62,128 nucleotides of DNA from Halocynthiibacter namhaensis. GTDB lineage: Bacteria; Pseudomonadota; Alphaproteobacteria; Rhodobacterales; Rhodobacteraceae. This document shows, in pieces, positions 8,846 through 17,729 of the stretch (positions are counted from its first letter, which is position 1; every line of letters starts with the position of its first letter). The stretch is taken from the NCBI RefSeq assembly GCF_000812685.1, contig NZ_JWIF01000017.1, positions 1-62,128 on the forward strand, read 5' to 3'. Under the pieces are notes generated by a model, which saw only the letters and a program-made list of their open reading frames with translations, made no database searches and was not told the origin of the DNA. Position numbers and translations under genes: made by a program.

Positions 8846-9708
8846 TGCGCCATCCCCATGCGTTTAAGCGTGATTGTCTGGATTGTGCCGACGATAAAGA
8901 TTAAAACCGCCGCTAATAAAGCAGCAGCGGCCAGCGCAGACCAAATTAAAAGTGGTTCCCCGTATTGGCTACCAACCAGCATTCTTGCGCCAAGCCCCCC
9001 TGACCCGCTCATGGGAAGTTCACCCACGATTGCCCCAACAAGACTCGCGGCGATAGCGATTTTAACAGCTGCGAAAAAGAACGGCATGGACCCCGGAAGG
9101 CGGAGCTTCCAAAAGGTCTGTGACTTGCCAGCCCCCCATGTGCGCAGCAGATCCAACTGCATCCGATCTGGGCTTCGCAGCCCCTTAATCATGCTCACCA
9201 ATACAGGAAAGAAACTAAGGTATGCGGAGATTATCGTTTTGGGAACAAGATGGCCCTCGATCCCAACAGAATTGGACAAGACCACAATCATCGGTGCAAT
9301 CGCCACAATGGGCACGGTCTGACTGATGATCGCCCAGGGCAGGATACTCATATCCATGACGCGGGAATAAACGATCCCGACAGCCAGTAACGTGCCAATA
9401 ATAGTCCCTAAGATGAACCCCGTCAAAGTGGCTTTCAACGTGATCCAGCCGTGAAACACAAGCGAGCGGCGCGAAGTAATCTTCTTTTCAACCGTGGTTT
9501 CCCAGAAGTTAACAGCCACTTGATGTGGCGCAGGCAAAACCGGGCGGGGTTGGGCCATTGTATCGGCGAAAACCTCGCTAAGGGTTAATTCCACGCCAGC
9601 ACGATTTGCCTGGTCGTAGGTCCATTTCTTGTTCATCATGAACGCGCCCGCATACCAGGCGATGATCATGGCAAAAACGACAGCCAAAATGGGCAAGATG
9701 TTACGCAT
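8842..9708 (-). CDS. ABC transporter permease (first of pair)
   Basis: A 288-residue permease with an N-terminal membrane anchor, a periplasmic insertion of about 60 residues, and five further helices. The EAA-type loop (KGLRSPDRMQLDLLRTWGAG and a LRLPGSMPFFFAAVK segment) closely parallels its downstream partner, so the two are paralogues forming one translocation channel. It lies between the ATPase and the second permease in the pyrimidine operon. Confidence 0.9.
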   Translation of the reverse strand: MRNILPILAVVFAMIIAWYAGAFMMNKKWTYDQANRAGVELTLSEVFADTMAQPRPVLPAPHQVAVNFWETTVEKKITSRRSLVFHGWITLKATLTGFILGTIIGTLLAVGIVYSRVMDMSILPWAIISQTVPIVAIAPMIVVLSNSVGIEGHLVPKTIISAYLSFFPVLVSMIKGLRSPDRMQLDLLRTWGAGKSQTFWKLRLPGSMPFFFAAVKIAIAASLVGAIVGELPMSGSGGLGARMLVGSQYGEPLLIWSALAAAALLAAVLIFIVGTIQTITLKRMGMAQ

Positions 9709-9734
9709 AATGCCCTCCGGTTTTGGGGCGTGGA

Positions 9735-10517
9735 TCAGTCATAGGCATGCCCCGCACGCAATCCTTCACGCACCCGGTGCGCGATTTCCAGGAATTCAGG
9801 CGTATCACGAATATCCAACGGACGTTCCCGTGGCAGGGTGCTTTCAATCACATCTGCGATGCGGCCTGGACGGGGGCTCATCACAACAATTTTCGTGGAC
9901 AGGTAAACCGCTTCGGGGATGGAATGCGTCACAAACCCAATCGTTTTATTCGTGCGCGCCCACAGTTTCAAAAGCTGTTCATTCAGGTGATCGCGCACAA
10001 TTTCATCAAGTGCACCAAAGGGTTCATCCATCAGAAGAATGTCCGCGTCAAAGGCCAAAGCGCGGGCGATTGATGCACGCTGCTGCATCCCCCCAGAAAG
10101 CTGCCAAGGAAATTTGTTGCCGAACCCTGTCAACTCAACCAGTTCCAAAACCCGTTCAACCCTTTGTTGTTGTTCAGCTTTGTCAAATCCCATGATCTCA
10201 AGCGGCAGTTTGATATTGCCAGAGATCGTACGCCATGGGTACAAGCCCGCCGCCTGAAATACGTAACCATAAGCACGTGATTTCCGGGCCTCCTCTGCGG
10301 TCATGCCATTCACGGTGATGCTGCCCGCCGTGGGGTTTTCCAGCGCGGCAATGGTGCGTAGGAATGTGGTTTTACCACAGCCTGATGGGCCAATAAAACT
10401 GACGAAATCACCCTTATTGATATCAAGGTTTATATCCTTCAGCGCATGCACAGGGCCGTCATTGGTCTGAAAGGTCAGATCCAAATTCTGTGCTTTAATA
10501 ACAACGTCTTGTGTCAA
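9735..10517 (-). CDS. ABC transporter ATP-binding protein
   Basis: A 260-residue ATPase with Walker A GPSGCGKTTFLR, signature LSGGMQQRASIARAL, Walker B ILLMDEPFGALDE and the switch histidine in FVTHSIPEA. It is of the SsuB/TauB class and drives the importer formed with the two permeases downstream. The start codon is TTG at 10517, chosen because AAGGGGG lies at suitable spacing and no ATG or GTG precedes the conserved N-terminus. The rare start may tune its level relative to the enzymes upstream. Confidence 0.92.
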   Translation of the reverse strand: MTQDVVIKAQNLDLTFQTNDGPVHALKDINLDINKGDFVSFIGPSGCGKTTFLRTIAALENPTAGSITVNGMTAEEARKSRAYGYVFQAAGLYPWRTISGNIKLPLEIMGFDKAEQQQRVERVLELVELTGFGNKFPWQLSGGMQQRASIARALAFDADILLMDEPFGALDEIVRDHLNEQLLKLWARTNKTIGFVTHSIPEAVYLSTKIVVMSPRPGRIADVIESTLPRERPLDIRDTPEFLEIAHRVREGLRAGHAYD

Positions 10518-10595
10518 GACTATCCCCCTTGGCTGCCCGCTTATGCGGGTCTTGCTATGGTGTCTGACCTCCTCATCCGAGGCCAGACGTTTTGA

Positions 10596-12059
10596 TTATA
10601 TCCCTGCCGGAATATTCATGGGATCCCGCTGAATTTGCTTCGGCGCGGTCAGTTCTTTCCATTTGCTCAAGGCGACATTTGCGCTTGGGAATGCAGGACG
10701 CGGCACAAAGCGGCCACGCCCTGGTTGCGGTTGGCTGTTTTGCCCCCAGGCCCAGATAACATCGCCACGTGACAGGGTAAAACGCGCCTGGGCTTTGACG
10801 TTGAAGCCTTCAAACACATTGTAATCCAACACGGAATGGTGGTTCGCTTGCGAAATGGTCTTAGAGATTTTCGGATCCCAAACCACAATATCCGCGTCTG
10901 CTCCTTCAACAATCGCACCCTTTTTCGGGTAGATATTCAGGATTTTCGCAACATTGGTAGAGGTCGCCGCGACAAATTCATTTGGCGTAAGACGGCCAGT
11001 TTCGACCCCTTCCGTCCAAAGCACCGCAAGGCGTTCTTCCAACCCGTTTGACCCGTTGGGGATCAGGCAGAAGTTATCTTTGCCCATCAGTTTTTGTTCA
11101 CTGGTGAAAGCCGCATGGTCCGTTGCGACCACCTGCAAAGACCCGCTTTGCAGACCTGCCCAGAGGCTGTTCTGATGTTCCTTATTGCGGAAAGGCGGCG
11201 ACATAACCCGACGCGCTGAGTGCATCCAATCGCCTTTGAAATATTCGCTTTCGTCCAATGTCAGGAACTGAATCAGAGGCTCACCATAGACACGCATCCC
11301 TTTTTGGCGCGCACGGCGAATGGCTTCATGCGATTGCTCACACGACACATGCACAATGTACAAAGGCACACCAGCAGCGTCAGCAATGGTGATCGCGCGA
11401 TTGGCGGCTTCGCCCTCAAATTCTGGCGGACGAGAATAGGCATGACCTTCCGGACCAGTGATGCCTTCTGCCAAATATTTCTGCTGCATTTCCGCAACCA
11501 GATCACCGTTTTCAGCATGCACCATCGGCAGAGCACCCAATTCGGCGCAACGCTTGAAAGAGGCGAACATTTCATCGTCTTCAATCATCAAAGCGCCCTT
11601 ATAGGCCATGAAATGTTTGAAGGAATTGACGCCCATATCAACGGCGTCTTTCATCTCATCAAAGACATTTTCATTCCAGCCGGTGATCGCCATATGGTAA
11701 CCAACGTCGGAACAAATTTGCGGCGCGGATTTACGGTGCCATTCATTGATCGCGTTTTTAATCGAGCCATCTTCGCCCGGCAGACAGAAATCCACCACCA
11801 TCGTCGTGCCGCCACAAGCCGCAGCCCAGGTGCCGGATTCAAACGTTTCGGCAGCGGTTGTGCCCATAAACGGCATTTCCAGATGCGTATGCGGATCAAT
11901 CCCGCCGGGGATCACATAGGCCCCTTCCGCATCAATATATTCATCCCCCTTCAGATCCTCCCCGATCTGTTTGATCGTCTCGCCTTCAATCAGAACGTCT
12001 GCTTTATAAGTGCGATCCGCCGTGCAGACAGTGCCGCCTTTGATTACTTTTGTGGTCAT
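10596..12059 (-). CDS. hydA: Dihydropyrimidinase (D-hydantoinase)
   Basis: A 487-residue amidohydrolase that opens dihydrouracil or dihydrothymine to N-carbamoyl-beta-amino acids, step two of reductive pyrimidine breakdown. The metal centre is intact: H57 and H59 in DPHTHLEMPF, the carboxylated lysine K148 in SFKHFMAYKG, and later histidines in MVHAENGD and IVHVSCE. The frame extends upstream, but the ATG at 12059 has a perfect GGGAGG site. It is the second gene of the operon led by the ureidopropionase-type gene, 86 bases away across a strong palindrome. Confidence 0.94.
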   Translation of the reverse strand: MTTKVIKGGTVCTADRTYKADVLIEGETIKQIGEDLKGDEYIDAEGAYVIPGGIDPHTHLEMPFMGTTAAETFESGTWAAACGGTTMVVDFCLPGEDGSIKNAINEWHRKSAPQICSDVGYHMAITGWNENVFDEMKDAVDMGVNSFKHFMAYKGALMIEDDEMFASFKRCAELGALPMVHAENGDLVAEMQQKYLAEGITGPEGHAYSRPPEFEGEAANRAITIADAAGVPLYIVHVSCEQSHEAIRRARQKGMRVYGEPLIQFLTLDESEYFKGDWMHSARRVMSPPFRNKEHQNSLWAGLQSGSLQVVATDHAAFTSEQKLMGKDNFCLIPNGSNGLEERLAVLWTEGVETGRLTPNEFVAATSTNVAKILNIYPKKGAIVEGADADIVVWDPKISKTISQANHHSVLDYNVFEGFNVKAQARFTLSRGDVIWAWGQNSQPQPGRGRFVPRPAFPSANVALSKWKELTAPKQIQRDPMNIPAGI

Positions 12060-12117
12060 TAATTTTCCTCCCGTCAGCGCAAACGCACCTTTTTCATCTT
12101 GCTGGAAATACTCCGGG

Positions 12118-12141
12118 GGTCCGGGGGCTGGCCCCCGGACC
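12118..12141. repeat. GC-rich palindrome between operon genes
   Basis: Perfect arms of 11 bases (core TCCGGGGGC / GCCCCCGGA) with a TG centre, preceded by GCTGGAAATACTCC. It sits between the stop of the ureidopropionase-type gene and hydA, with no T-run on the hydA strand. An intergenic palindrome of this kind could stabilise the upstream mRNA or be a dispersed repeat; copy number elsewhere cannot be judged here. Confidence 0.6.
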
Positions 12142-12145
12142 GGTC

Positions 12146-13411
12146 TCAGCCTGAAACGATTTCTGCAGTCTCCACCACCGCATGTAGCAATACATCTGCG
12201 CCCGCGGTTGCCCATTCTTTGCTGATTTCCTCGGCCTCATTATGAGACAACCCATCAACACAGGGGCACATGATCATCGCGGTTGGGGCGACGTCGTTGA
12301 TCCAGCAGGCGTCATGGCCCGCGCCAGAGATGATATCCATATGCGAATAACCAAGACGTTGCGCTGCATCGCGCACGGCACCGACGCATTTCTCATCAAA
12401 GGCGGGTGGGTTGAATTGGCCAACGATTTCGCAGGAAAATTCCACGCCGATATCTTGGCAAAGCCCCGGCGCCCGCGCATTGAATTCCTCCACCATGCCT
12501 TCCAGCTTATCCAGCAGATGGGTGCGCATATCGACGGTGAACACGACCTTACCCGGGATCACATTGCGGGAATTCGGGTAGACATCAATATGCCCGATCG
12601 CTCCCACCGCATTGGGTTGGTTCTTCATCGCGATTTCATGCACAAGTTCCGTCACAAGCGCCAATCCGCGTCCTGCGTTTTTGCGCATATGCATGGGGGT
12701 AGACCCCGTGTGGCTGTCCTTGCCCGTGACCGTACATTCGATCCAGCGCAAGCCTTGACCATGGGTGACTACGCCGATGTCTTTCTTCTCGGCTTCAAGA
12801 ATTGGGCCCTGTTCAATATGCAATTCAAAGAACGCATGCATCTTGCGTTCGCCGACAGGTTCATCACCGCGCCAGCCAATGCGTTTCAGCTCATCCCCGA
12901 ATTTTTTACCGTCAGCATCTTCAATATCATACGCCCAGTCTTCGGTATGTTTGCCGATAAAAACGCCTGATGCCAGCATTGCGGGCGCAAAGCGCGTGCC
13001 TTCCTCATTGGTCCAATTGGTCGCGACAATCGGGTGTTTGGTTTTGATGCCAAGGTCATTCAAAGTACGGATCAATTCAAGTCCGCCAAGCACCCCCAGC
13101 ACCCCATCGTATTTCCCACCGGTCGGCTGGGTATCAAGGTGGCTGCCGACATAAACAGGCAACGCATCGGGGTCGGTGCCTTCGCGGCGCGCGAACATGT
13201 TGCCCATAGTATCAACGCCCATGGTGCAGCCCGCGTCTTCACACCACTTTTGAAACAACACGCGGCCTTCGGCATCTTCATCAGTCAGGGTCTGGCGGTT
13301 ATTACCACCCGCCACGCCTGGCCCGATCTTCGCCATTTCCATGAGAGTATCCCACAGGCGTTCCCCGTTGATCTTCAAGTTCACACCGGGTGCGATTGCG
13401 TCTGCTGGCAT
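12146..13411 (-). CDS. Zn-dependent amidohydrolase, beta-ureidopropionase / N-carbamoyl-amino-acid hydrolase type
   Basis: A 421-residue M20-family metallohydrolase. The metal ligands are visible in GSHLDTQPTGGKYDG, TNEEGTRFAPA and the HIEQGPILE segment, with a late histidine in GLSHNEAEE. Proteins of this class (HyuC, AmaB, PydC) hydrolyse N-carbamoyl-beta-alanine or N-carbamoyl amino acids to the free amino acid, CO2 and ammonia, the third step of reductive pyrimidine degradation. Context with hydA and preTA favours beta-ureidopropionase. The start at 13411 has GGGGAGGAG just upstream, so the frame's earlier ATG is rejected. It is the first gene of the operon, 70 bases below a RutR-type box. 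Confidence 0.9.
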   Translation of the reverse strand: MPADAIAPGVNLKINGERLWDTLMEMAKIGPGVAGGNNRQTLTDEDAEGRVLFQKWCEDAGCTMGVDTMGNMFARREGTDPDALPVYVGSHLDTQPTGGKYDGVLGVLGGLELIRTLNDLGIKTKHPIVATNWTNEEGTRFAPAMLASGVFIGKHTEDWAYDIEDADGKKFGDELKRIGWRGDEPVGERKMHAFFELHIEQGPILEAEKKDIGVVTHGQGLRWIECTVTGKDSHTGSTPMHMRKNAGRGLALVTELVHEIAMKNQPNAVGAIGHIDVYPNSRNVIPGKVVFTVDMRTHLLDKLEGMVEEFNARAPGLCQDIGVEFSCEIVGQFNPPAFDEKCVGAVRDAAQRLGYSHMDIISGAGHDACWINDVAPTAMIMCPCVDGLSHNEAEEISKEWATAGADVLLHAVVETAEIVSG

Positions 13412-13481
13412 GGTATCTCCTCCCCCGCTTGCAGTATTTTCCATCGCTCAAAATGGCACGCCTCCCAACGCAAGATCCATT

Positions 13482-13497
13482 TTGACCATTTGGTCAG
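13482..13497. promoter_or_regulatory. RutR box
   Basis: TTGACCA-TT-TGGTCAG matches the E. coli RutR consensus TTGACCA-N2-TGGTCAA at 13 of 14 defined positions. It lies in the divergent promoter between the ureidopropionase-type gene and the RutR-like gene, so it probably mediates repression of the catabolic operon and autoregulation, released by uracil or thymine. The match is direct; regulation is inferred. Confidence 0.85.
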
Positions 13498-13619
13498 GAT
13501 CAGGCTATCACGGGCTGGTGATCAGTCAAGAAAAAGCGCAGGAATGCTGTATTTTTTCACCGGCTTGCGTTATCTGCCCGCTCTAGGCATAGTTTTTAAG
13601 CACTAGTGATGGATGGCCC

Positions 13620-14240
13620 GTGACAAATTCAGCAGGAAAAACTGGAAAAACCAGGATCCAGAGAGAGAAAAATCAACAGATTCTTGAAGCTGCCCTGAAT
13701 GTGTTTTCACAATTTGGTTTTCGCGGTTCAACCATTGACCAGATCGCGAAGGAAGCCGGGCTGTCAAAGCCTAATCTTCTGTATTATTTCCCATCCAAAG
13801 AAGCGATCCATTCTGAACTTCTGTCAGGGTTAATGGACAGCTGGCTTGATCCTATGCGCGAACTTAACGCTGACGGTGATCCAAAAGAAGAAATTCTGTC
13901 TTATGTGCGCCGCAAACTTCAGATGAGCCGGGACTTCCCCCGCGAAAGCCGCCTATTTGCCAATGAAATCATCCAAGGTGCGCCACGCATTCTACCTGCC
14001 ATCGAAGGTGAATTGCGCGAACTGGTTGCTGAAAAATCTGCGATTATCCAAGGTTGGATTAACGATGGTCGAATTGCACGGCTTGACCCGCAACACTTAT
14101 TGTTTTCGATTTGGTCCCTTACCCAACATTATGCGGATTTCGAAGTTCAGGTACGTGCGATCATGCCGGCTGATGAGCGTGTTTACCCTCGGGCAGAAAC
14201 ACATCTAGAGACCTTATTTACCCGGATGATCTCGATTTAG
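13620..14240 (+). CDS. rutR: RutR-family TetR regulator of pyrimidine catabolism
   Basis: A 206-residue TetR-type repressor. The helix-turn-helix lies at about residues 20-62 (FGFRGSTIDQIAKEAGLSKPNLLYYFPSKEAI), and the C-terminal domain resembles RutR (LFANEIIQGAPRI, QHYADFEVQV), which in E. coli senses uracil and thymine. The start is GTG at 13620; the nearby ATG at 13608 runs into a stop after four codons. It is divergent from the catabolic operon with a near-perfect RutR box between, and sits between the two halves of the pathway. Confidence 0.88.
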   Translation: MTNSAGKTGKTRIQREKNQQILEAALNVFSQFGFRGSTIDQIAKEAGLSKPNLLYYFPSKEAIHSELLSGLMDSWLDPMRELNADGDPKEEILSYVRRKLQMSRDFPRESRLFANEIIQGAPRILPAIEGELRELVAEKSAIIQGWINDGRIARLDPQHLLFSIWSLTQHYADFEVQVRAIMPADERVYPRAETHLETLFTRMISI

Positions 14241-14244
14241 CGCC

Positions 14245-14296
14245 CATTTTCTTTGAAAGAAAATGCCCCGGAGTTTTTCAAAAACTCCGGGGCATT
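14245..14296. terminator. Two back-to-back hairpins between convergent rutR and preA
   Basis: A 21-base palindrome (CATTTTCTTT-G-AAAGAAAATG, 14245-14265) abuts a second long hairpin whose GCCCCGGAGTTTTT and AAAAACTCCGGGGC arms (within 14263-14296) carry their own T- and A-runs. It can terminate in both directions. Confidence 0.8.
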
Positions 14297-14299
14297 AGA

Positions 14300-15604
14300 T
14301 TATTCCGCTGCCGTTGCAGAGGGGTTGTTCGGATGCTGCGTCCAGTTGCCGTAATCCGGACTTACAGGTGTATTTGTGCGTTCATCCATCGCCCCAGGCT
14401 CCAAGGTTTCCATAGTGATGCAACCTTCAACCGGACAGACATTCACGCATAGATTACAGGCCACGCATTCGCTATCATCCACATCAAACACCCGATCTTC
14501 TGACATGGTGATCGCTTGATGGCTGGTATCCTCGCAGGCCGCGTAACAACGCCCGCAAGAAATGCAGGCATCCTGATCAATGCGCGCTTTGGTGACGTGA
14601 TTCAGGTTCAGATATTGCCAATCCGTCACGTTTGGAACAGCCTTCCCAGAAAAATCATCCGTGCTGCTATAGCCTTTCTCATCCATCCAAGCAGACAGGC
14701 CGGCGGTCATTTCCTCGATAATCCGAAAACCATAGGTCATCACAGCAGTGCAGACCTGCACGTTCCCGGCTCCAAGTGCCATAAATTCGGCAGCATCGCG
14801 CCAAGTAGTAACCCCGCCAATCGCCGAGATCGGCAGGTTCGCTGTTTCGCCATGGCGCGCTATTTCAGCAACCATATTCATCGCAATCGGCTTCACCGCC
14901 GGGCCGCAATATCCGCCATGCGTGCCCTTTCCGTCGATCATTGGCTCGGGGCACATGGCATCCAAGTTAACAGATGTGATCGAGTTAATTGTATTGATCA
15001 GGCTTACTGCATCCGCACCGCCCCGCAGCGCTGCCTCTGCTGGATGCACAATATTGGTGATATTTGGCGTCAGCTTCACAATTACCGGCATACGCGTATT
15101 TTGCTTGCACCAACGTGTCACCATTTCAATGTATTCCGGCACCTGACCAACCGCCGCGCCCATGCCGCGCTCGGCCATGCCGTGCGGACACCCGAAGTTC
15201 AGCTCGATCCCGTCCGCACCGGTTTCTTCGACCACGGGCAGGATGGCCTTCCAAGCCTCTTCCTCGCAAGGCACCATCAAAGACACCACAACGGCACGAT
15301 CAGGATAATCCTTCTTTACTGCTTTGATTTCACGTAGGTTTTGTTGCAAAGGGCGGTCGGTGATCAGCTCAATATTATTGAGCCCCAACAATCGACGATC
15401 CGCCCCAAAAATTGCGCCATATCGGGGGCCGTTGACGTTGACCACAGGTGGCCCTTCTGAACCGAGCGTCTTCCAAACGACGCCGCCCCATCCCGCTTCG
15501 AACGCCCGACGCACGTTATATTCCTTATCCGTCGGCGGTGCCGAGGCCAGCCAAAACGGGTTGGTGGATTTAATGCCGGCAAAGTTTGATCTCAGATCAG
15601 CCAT
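14300..15604 (-). CDS. preA: NAD-dependent dihydropyrimidine dehydrogenase subunit PreA
   Basis: A 434-residue flavin-dependent subunit that reduces uracil or thymine to the dihydro form. The N-terminal TIM barrel is dihydroorotate-dehydrogenase-like, with ELNFGCPHGM and the FMN-site segment around SAIGGV. The C-terminus carries two 4Fe-4S motifs (CISCGRCYAACED and CVACNLCVNVCPVEGC). It lies 14 bases after preT in the same direction. With PreT it forms the heteromeric enzyme that starts the pathway completed by the dihydropyrimidinase and ureidopropionase genes across rutR. Confidence 0.95.
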   Translation of the reverse strand: MADLRSNFAGIKSTNPFWLASAPPTDKEYNVRRAFEAGWGGVVWKTLGSEGPPVVNVNGPRYGAIFGADRRLLGLNNIELITDRPLQQNLREIKAVKKDYPDRAVVVSLMVPCEEEAWKAILPVVEETGADGIELNFGCPHGMAERGMGAAVGQVPEYIEMVTRWCKQNTRMPVIVKLTPNITNIVHPAEAALRGGADAVSLINTINSITSVNLDAMCPEPMIDGKGTHGGYCGPAVKPIAMNMVAEIARHGETANLPISAIGGVTTWRDAAEFMALGAGNVQVCTAVMTYGFRIIEEMTAGLSAWMDEKGYSSTDDFSGKAVPNVTDWQYLNLNHVTKARIDQDACISCGRCYAACEDTSHQAITMSEDRVFDVDDSECVACNLCVNVCPVEGCITMETLEPGAMDERTNTPVSPDYGNWTQHPNNPSATAAE

Positions 15605-15618
15605 ATCGCTTTCCTCCC

Positions 15619-16953
15619 TCAGCCCATCAGGCTTTTGTTAATGTCTTCAGCCGCATCACGGCCTTCAGCAACCGCAGTCACCGTCAGATCGTCACCGCCC
15701 GTGGCACAATCGCCACCAGCCCAAACACCGTTGACGCTTGTCGCTCCATTGTCATTCACCGCAATCTTGCGGCCTTCCAGTTTCAGCCCTTCCGGGGTAT
15801 CCCCAAGTGTCTGACCAATAGCTTTAAAGATCTGATCTGCGGGCAACGTTACGACTTCACCTGTGCCTTTGAGCCCAGACCCATCATCACTTGTGTATTC
15901 CAGTTCAATGCCTTCACATTTGCCATTTCCCAGCACGCGTTTGGGCTGGGTGTTTTCCAGGATGCGCACCCCATGTACTGCGGCAAGATCCTGTTCAAAT
16001 CCCGAAGCGCCCATCTTGTCGCGGGTACGTCGGTAAGAAATCGTAACGCTGTCTGCGCCCAAAAGCTTGGATTGCACAGCAGCATCCACAGCGGTCATCC
16101 CACCACCAATAACGACCACATTGCGGCCCACAGGCAAATCACGAAATTCATCGGCCTGACGCAGATCAGCAATGAAATCAACTGCATCGCGCACGCCATT
16201 TTTATCTTCACCATCTGCGCGCAAGGCATTCACACCCGACAGACCGATAGACAGGAACACAGCGTCATAGTCGCCTTGCAACGTCGCAAGATCCAGATTT
16301 TCGCCCAAGCGTTTGCTATAACTCAGCGAAATGCCACCGATAGACATCAGCCATTCGACCTCGCGTGCGGCGAAATCATTGGTGGATTTATAAGCGGCAA
16401 TACCAAATTCATTCAGCCCGCCAGCCTTGTCGCGCCCATCAAACATATCGACATCATGCCCATGGGTTGCCAGCCGGTGTGCACAGGAAAGGCCCGCAGG
16501 CCCGGCACCGACCACAGCAATTTTCTTGCCGGTAGACGCGGCACGCACAAAGGGTTGATCCGCATGCGACATCAGATTGTCAGTTGCAAAACGTTGGAGA
16601 CGCCCGATTTCCACAGGTTTTCCTTCAGCCGTTTCGCGGACGCAGACTTCCTCGCAAAGCGTTTCCGTCGGACACACTCGCGCGCACATTCCTCCCAAAA
16701 TATTCTGACTTAGGATGGTCTTTGCAGCTTCATCCGGCATCCCCGCTTGGATCTGGCGAATGAACATCGGAATATCAATATCCGTCGGGCAGGCCGTTGT
16801 GCAGGGCGCGTCATGGCAGAAGTAACATCTGTCTGCCGCAACCAGCGCTTCATGCGAGGCATAGCCCGGATGCAAGTCACTAAAGTTGTCTTCATATGCG
16901 CCTTTTTCAAGTCGCGCCGGGACAATGCCCGGAGTCATCTGGCTGTTTGGCAT
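15619..16953 (-). CDS. preT: NAD-dependent dihydropyrimidine dehydrogenase subunit PreT
   Basis: A 444-residue FAD/NAD subunit related to the GltD family. The N-terminal cysteines (CYFCHDAPCTTACPTDIDIP and CARVCPTETLCEEVC) bind two 4Fe-4S clusters. A FAD Rossmann motif VGAGPAGLSCAHRLA and an NADH Rossmann motif VIGGGMTAVDAAVQ follow. It passes electrons from NADH to PreA. The start at 16953 has GGGGAGG at good spacing; the longer frame to 17007 lacks one. A degenerate RutR-like dyad lies 64 bases upstream. Confidence 0.93.
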   Translation of the reverse strand: MPNSQMTPGIVPARLEKGAYEDNFSDLHPGYASHEALVAADRCYFCHDAPCTTACPTDIDIPMFIRQIQAGMPDEAAKTILSQNILGGMCARVCPTETLCEEVCVRETAEGKPVEIGRLQRFATDNLMSHADQPFVRAASTGKKIAVVGAGPAGLSCAHRLATHGHDVDMFDGRDKAGGLNEFGIAAYKSTNDFAAREVEWLMSIGGISLSYSKRLGENLDLATLQGDYDAVFLSIGLSGVNALRADGEDKNGVRDAVDFIADLRQADEFRDLPVGRNVVVIGGGMTAVDAAVQSKLLGADSVTISYRRTRDKMGASGFEQDLAAVHGVRILENTQPKRVLGNGKCEGIELEYTSDDGSGLKGTGEVVTLPADQIFKAIGQTLGDTPEGLKLEGRKIAVNDNGATSVNGVWAGGDCATGGDDLTVTAVAEGRDAAEDINKSLMG

Positions 16954-17016
16954 CTTGGCCTCCCCGCTGGATTTACAGTTCTCCTCTTGTCGAAAATGGT
17001 GACACAAGTTAATTTT

Positions 17017-17032
17017 TTTATCAATTGGTAAA
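17017..17032. promoter_or_regulatory. Degenerate RutR-like dyad upstream of preT
   Basis: TTTATCA-AT-TGGTAAA has the same 7-2-7 layout as the RutR consensus, matches it at 11 of 14 positions, and is itself a near-perfect dyad with one mismatch. Its place in the preT promoter supports co-regulation of preTA with the other pyrimidine operon. Weaker than the 13482 site. Confidence 0.55.
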
Positions 17033-17112
17033 ATTTAAAGATTCCGCCGCAGCGCAGCAATTACGCCAAACAACAGAAAAATCGACTAATTGGCGTAAAC
17101 CAGGCGAAATTC

Positions 17113-17138
17113 CCCCGCTTCCCCCTGGTAAAGCGGGG
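17113..17138 (+). other. Leader hairpin upstream of accB
   Basis: CCCCGCTT and AAGCGGGG form an eight-base perfect stem with a ten-base loop, followed by TTTGC, about 90 bases before accB. It could be a leader structure or a weak terminator-like element. No known acc leader motif is recognised. Confidence 0.35.
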
Positions 17139-17225
17139 TTTGCAGCCCGCCCAGAGTGGCGTATAAGCGGCAGTGATTGAGGGCTTCGCGACAGTCGGGC
17201 CAAAGAAGAACAACCGGGGACACCG

Positions 17226-17717
17226 ATGACACAAGATAAACACAAGACAGACGTTGAATTCATCCGCGCATTGGCAGAATTGCTTGAAGAGAACGACTTG
17301 AACGAACTTCAAGTGAAGCGCGAATATGGCGATCATGACAGTCTGAACGTGCGCGTAAGCCGTGGTGCACAACAAGTTGTTGCACAATACGCAGCACCAG
17401 CTGCACCTTTGGCAGCGGCCCCAGTTGCCGCGCCGGCCCCAGCCGCCGCAACTCCAGCAGCCGAAGCCGATCCAGCAAGCTTGCCTGGTGCAGTTACCTC
17501 TCCGATGGTTGGCACCTCATATCTGGCAGCTGAGCCAGGTGCTGCCCCATTCGTGACCGTTGGCCAACAGGTTTCTGAAGGCGATACTTTGATGATCGTT
17601 GAAGCCATGAAAACAATGAACCACATCCCTGCGCCCCACTCCGGCACCGTTAAACGTATTCTTGTCTCTGATGGTGATGCGGTTGAATTTGGCGCGCCGT
17701 TGATGGTCGTCGAATAA
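17226..17717 (+). CDS. accB: Acetyl-CoA carboxylase biotin carboxyl carrier protein
   Basis: A 163-residue carrier of the acetyl-CoA carboxylase complex. The C-terminal biotinyl domain contains the biotinylated lysine K129 in EAMKTMN. A flexible Ala/Pro-rich linker (about residues 56-85) joins it to a short N-terminal dimerisation segment. It lies 12 bases before accC, the usual accBC operon. Divergent from preT across about 270 bases; aroQ, a frequent upstream neighbour in other proteobacteria, is absent. Confidence 0.96.
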   Translation: MTQDKHKTDVEFIRALAELLEENDLNELQVKREYGDHDSLNVRVSRGAQQVVAQYAAPAAPLAAAPVAAPAPAAATPAAEADPASLPGAVTSPMVGTSYLAAEPGAAPFVTVGQQVSEGDTLMIVEAMKTMNHIPAPHSGTVKRILVSDGDAVEFGAPLMVVE

Positions 17718-17729
17718 GGCGGGCCCGGC

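Noticed and set aside
11220-12062. 280-codon open frame opposite hydA
   Set aside because: It is antisense to a dihydropyrimidinase with all catalytic residues; the translated product has no recognisable domain and is rich in H, R and F, as shadow frames are.
15586-16713. 375-codon open frame opposite preT
   Set aside because: Shadow of a well-conserved Fe-S flavoprotein gene; no ribosome site and no recognisable motif.
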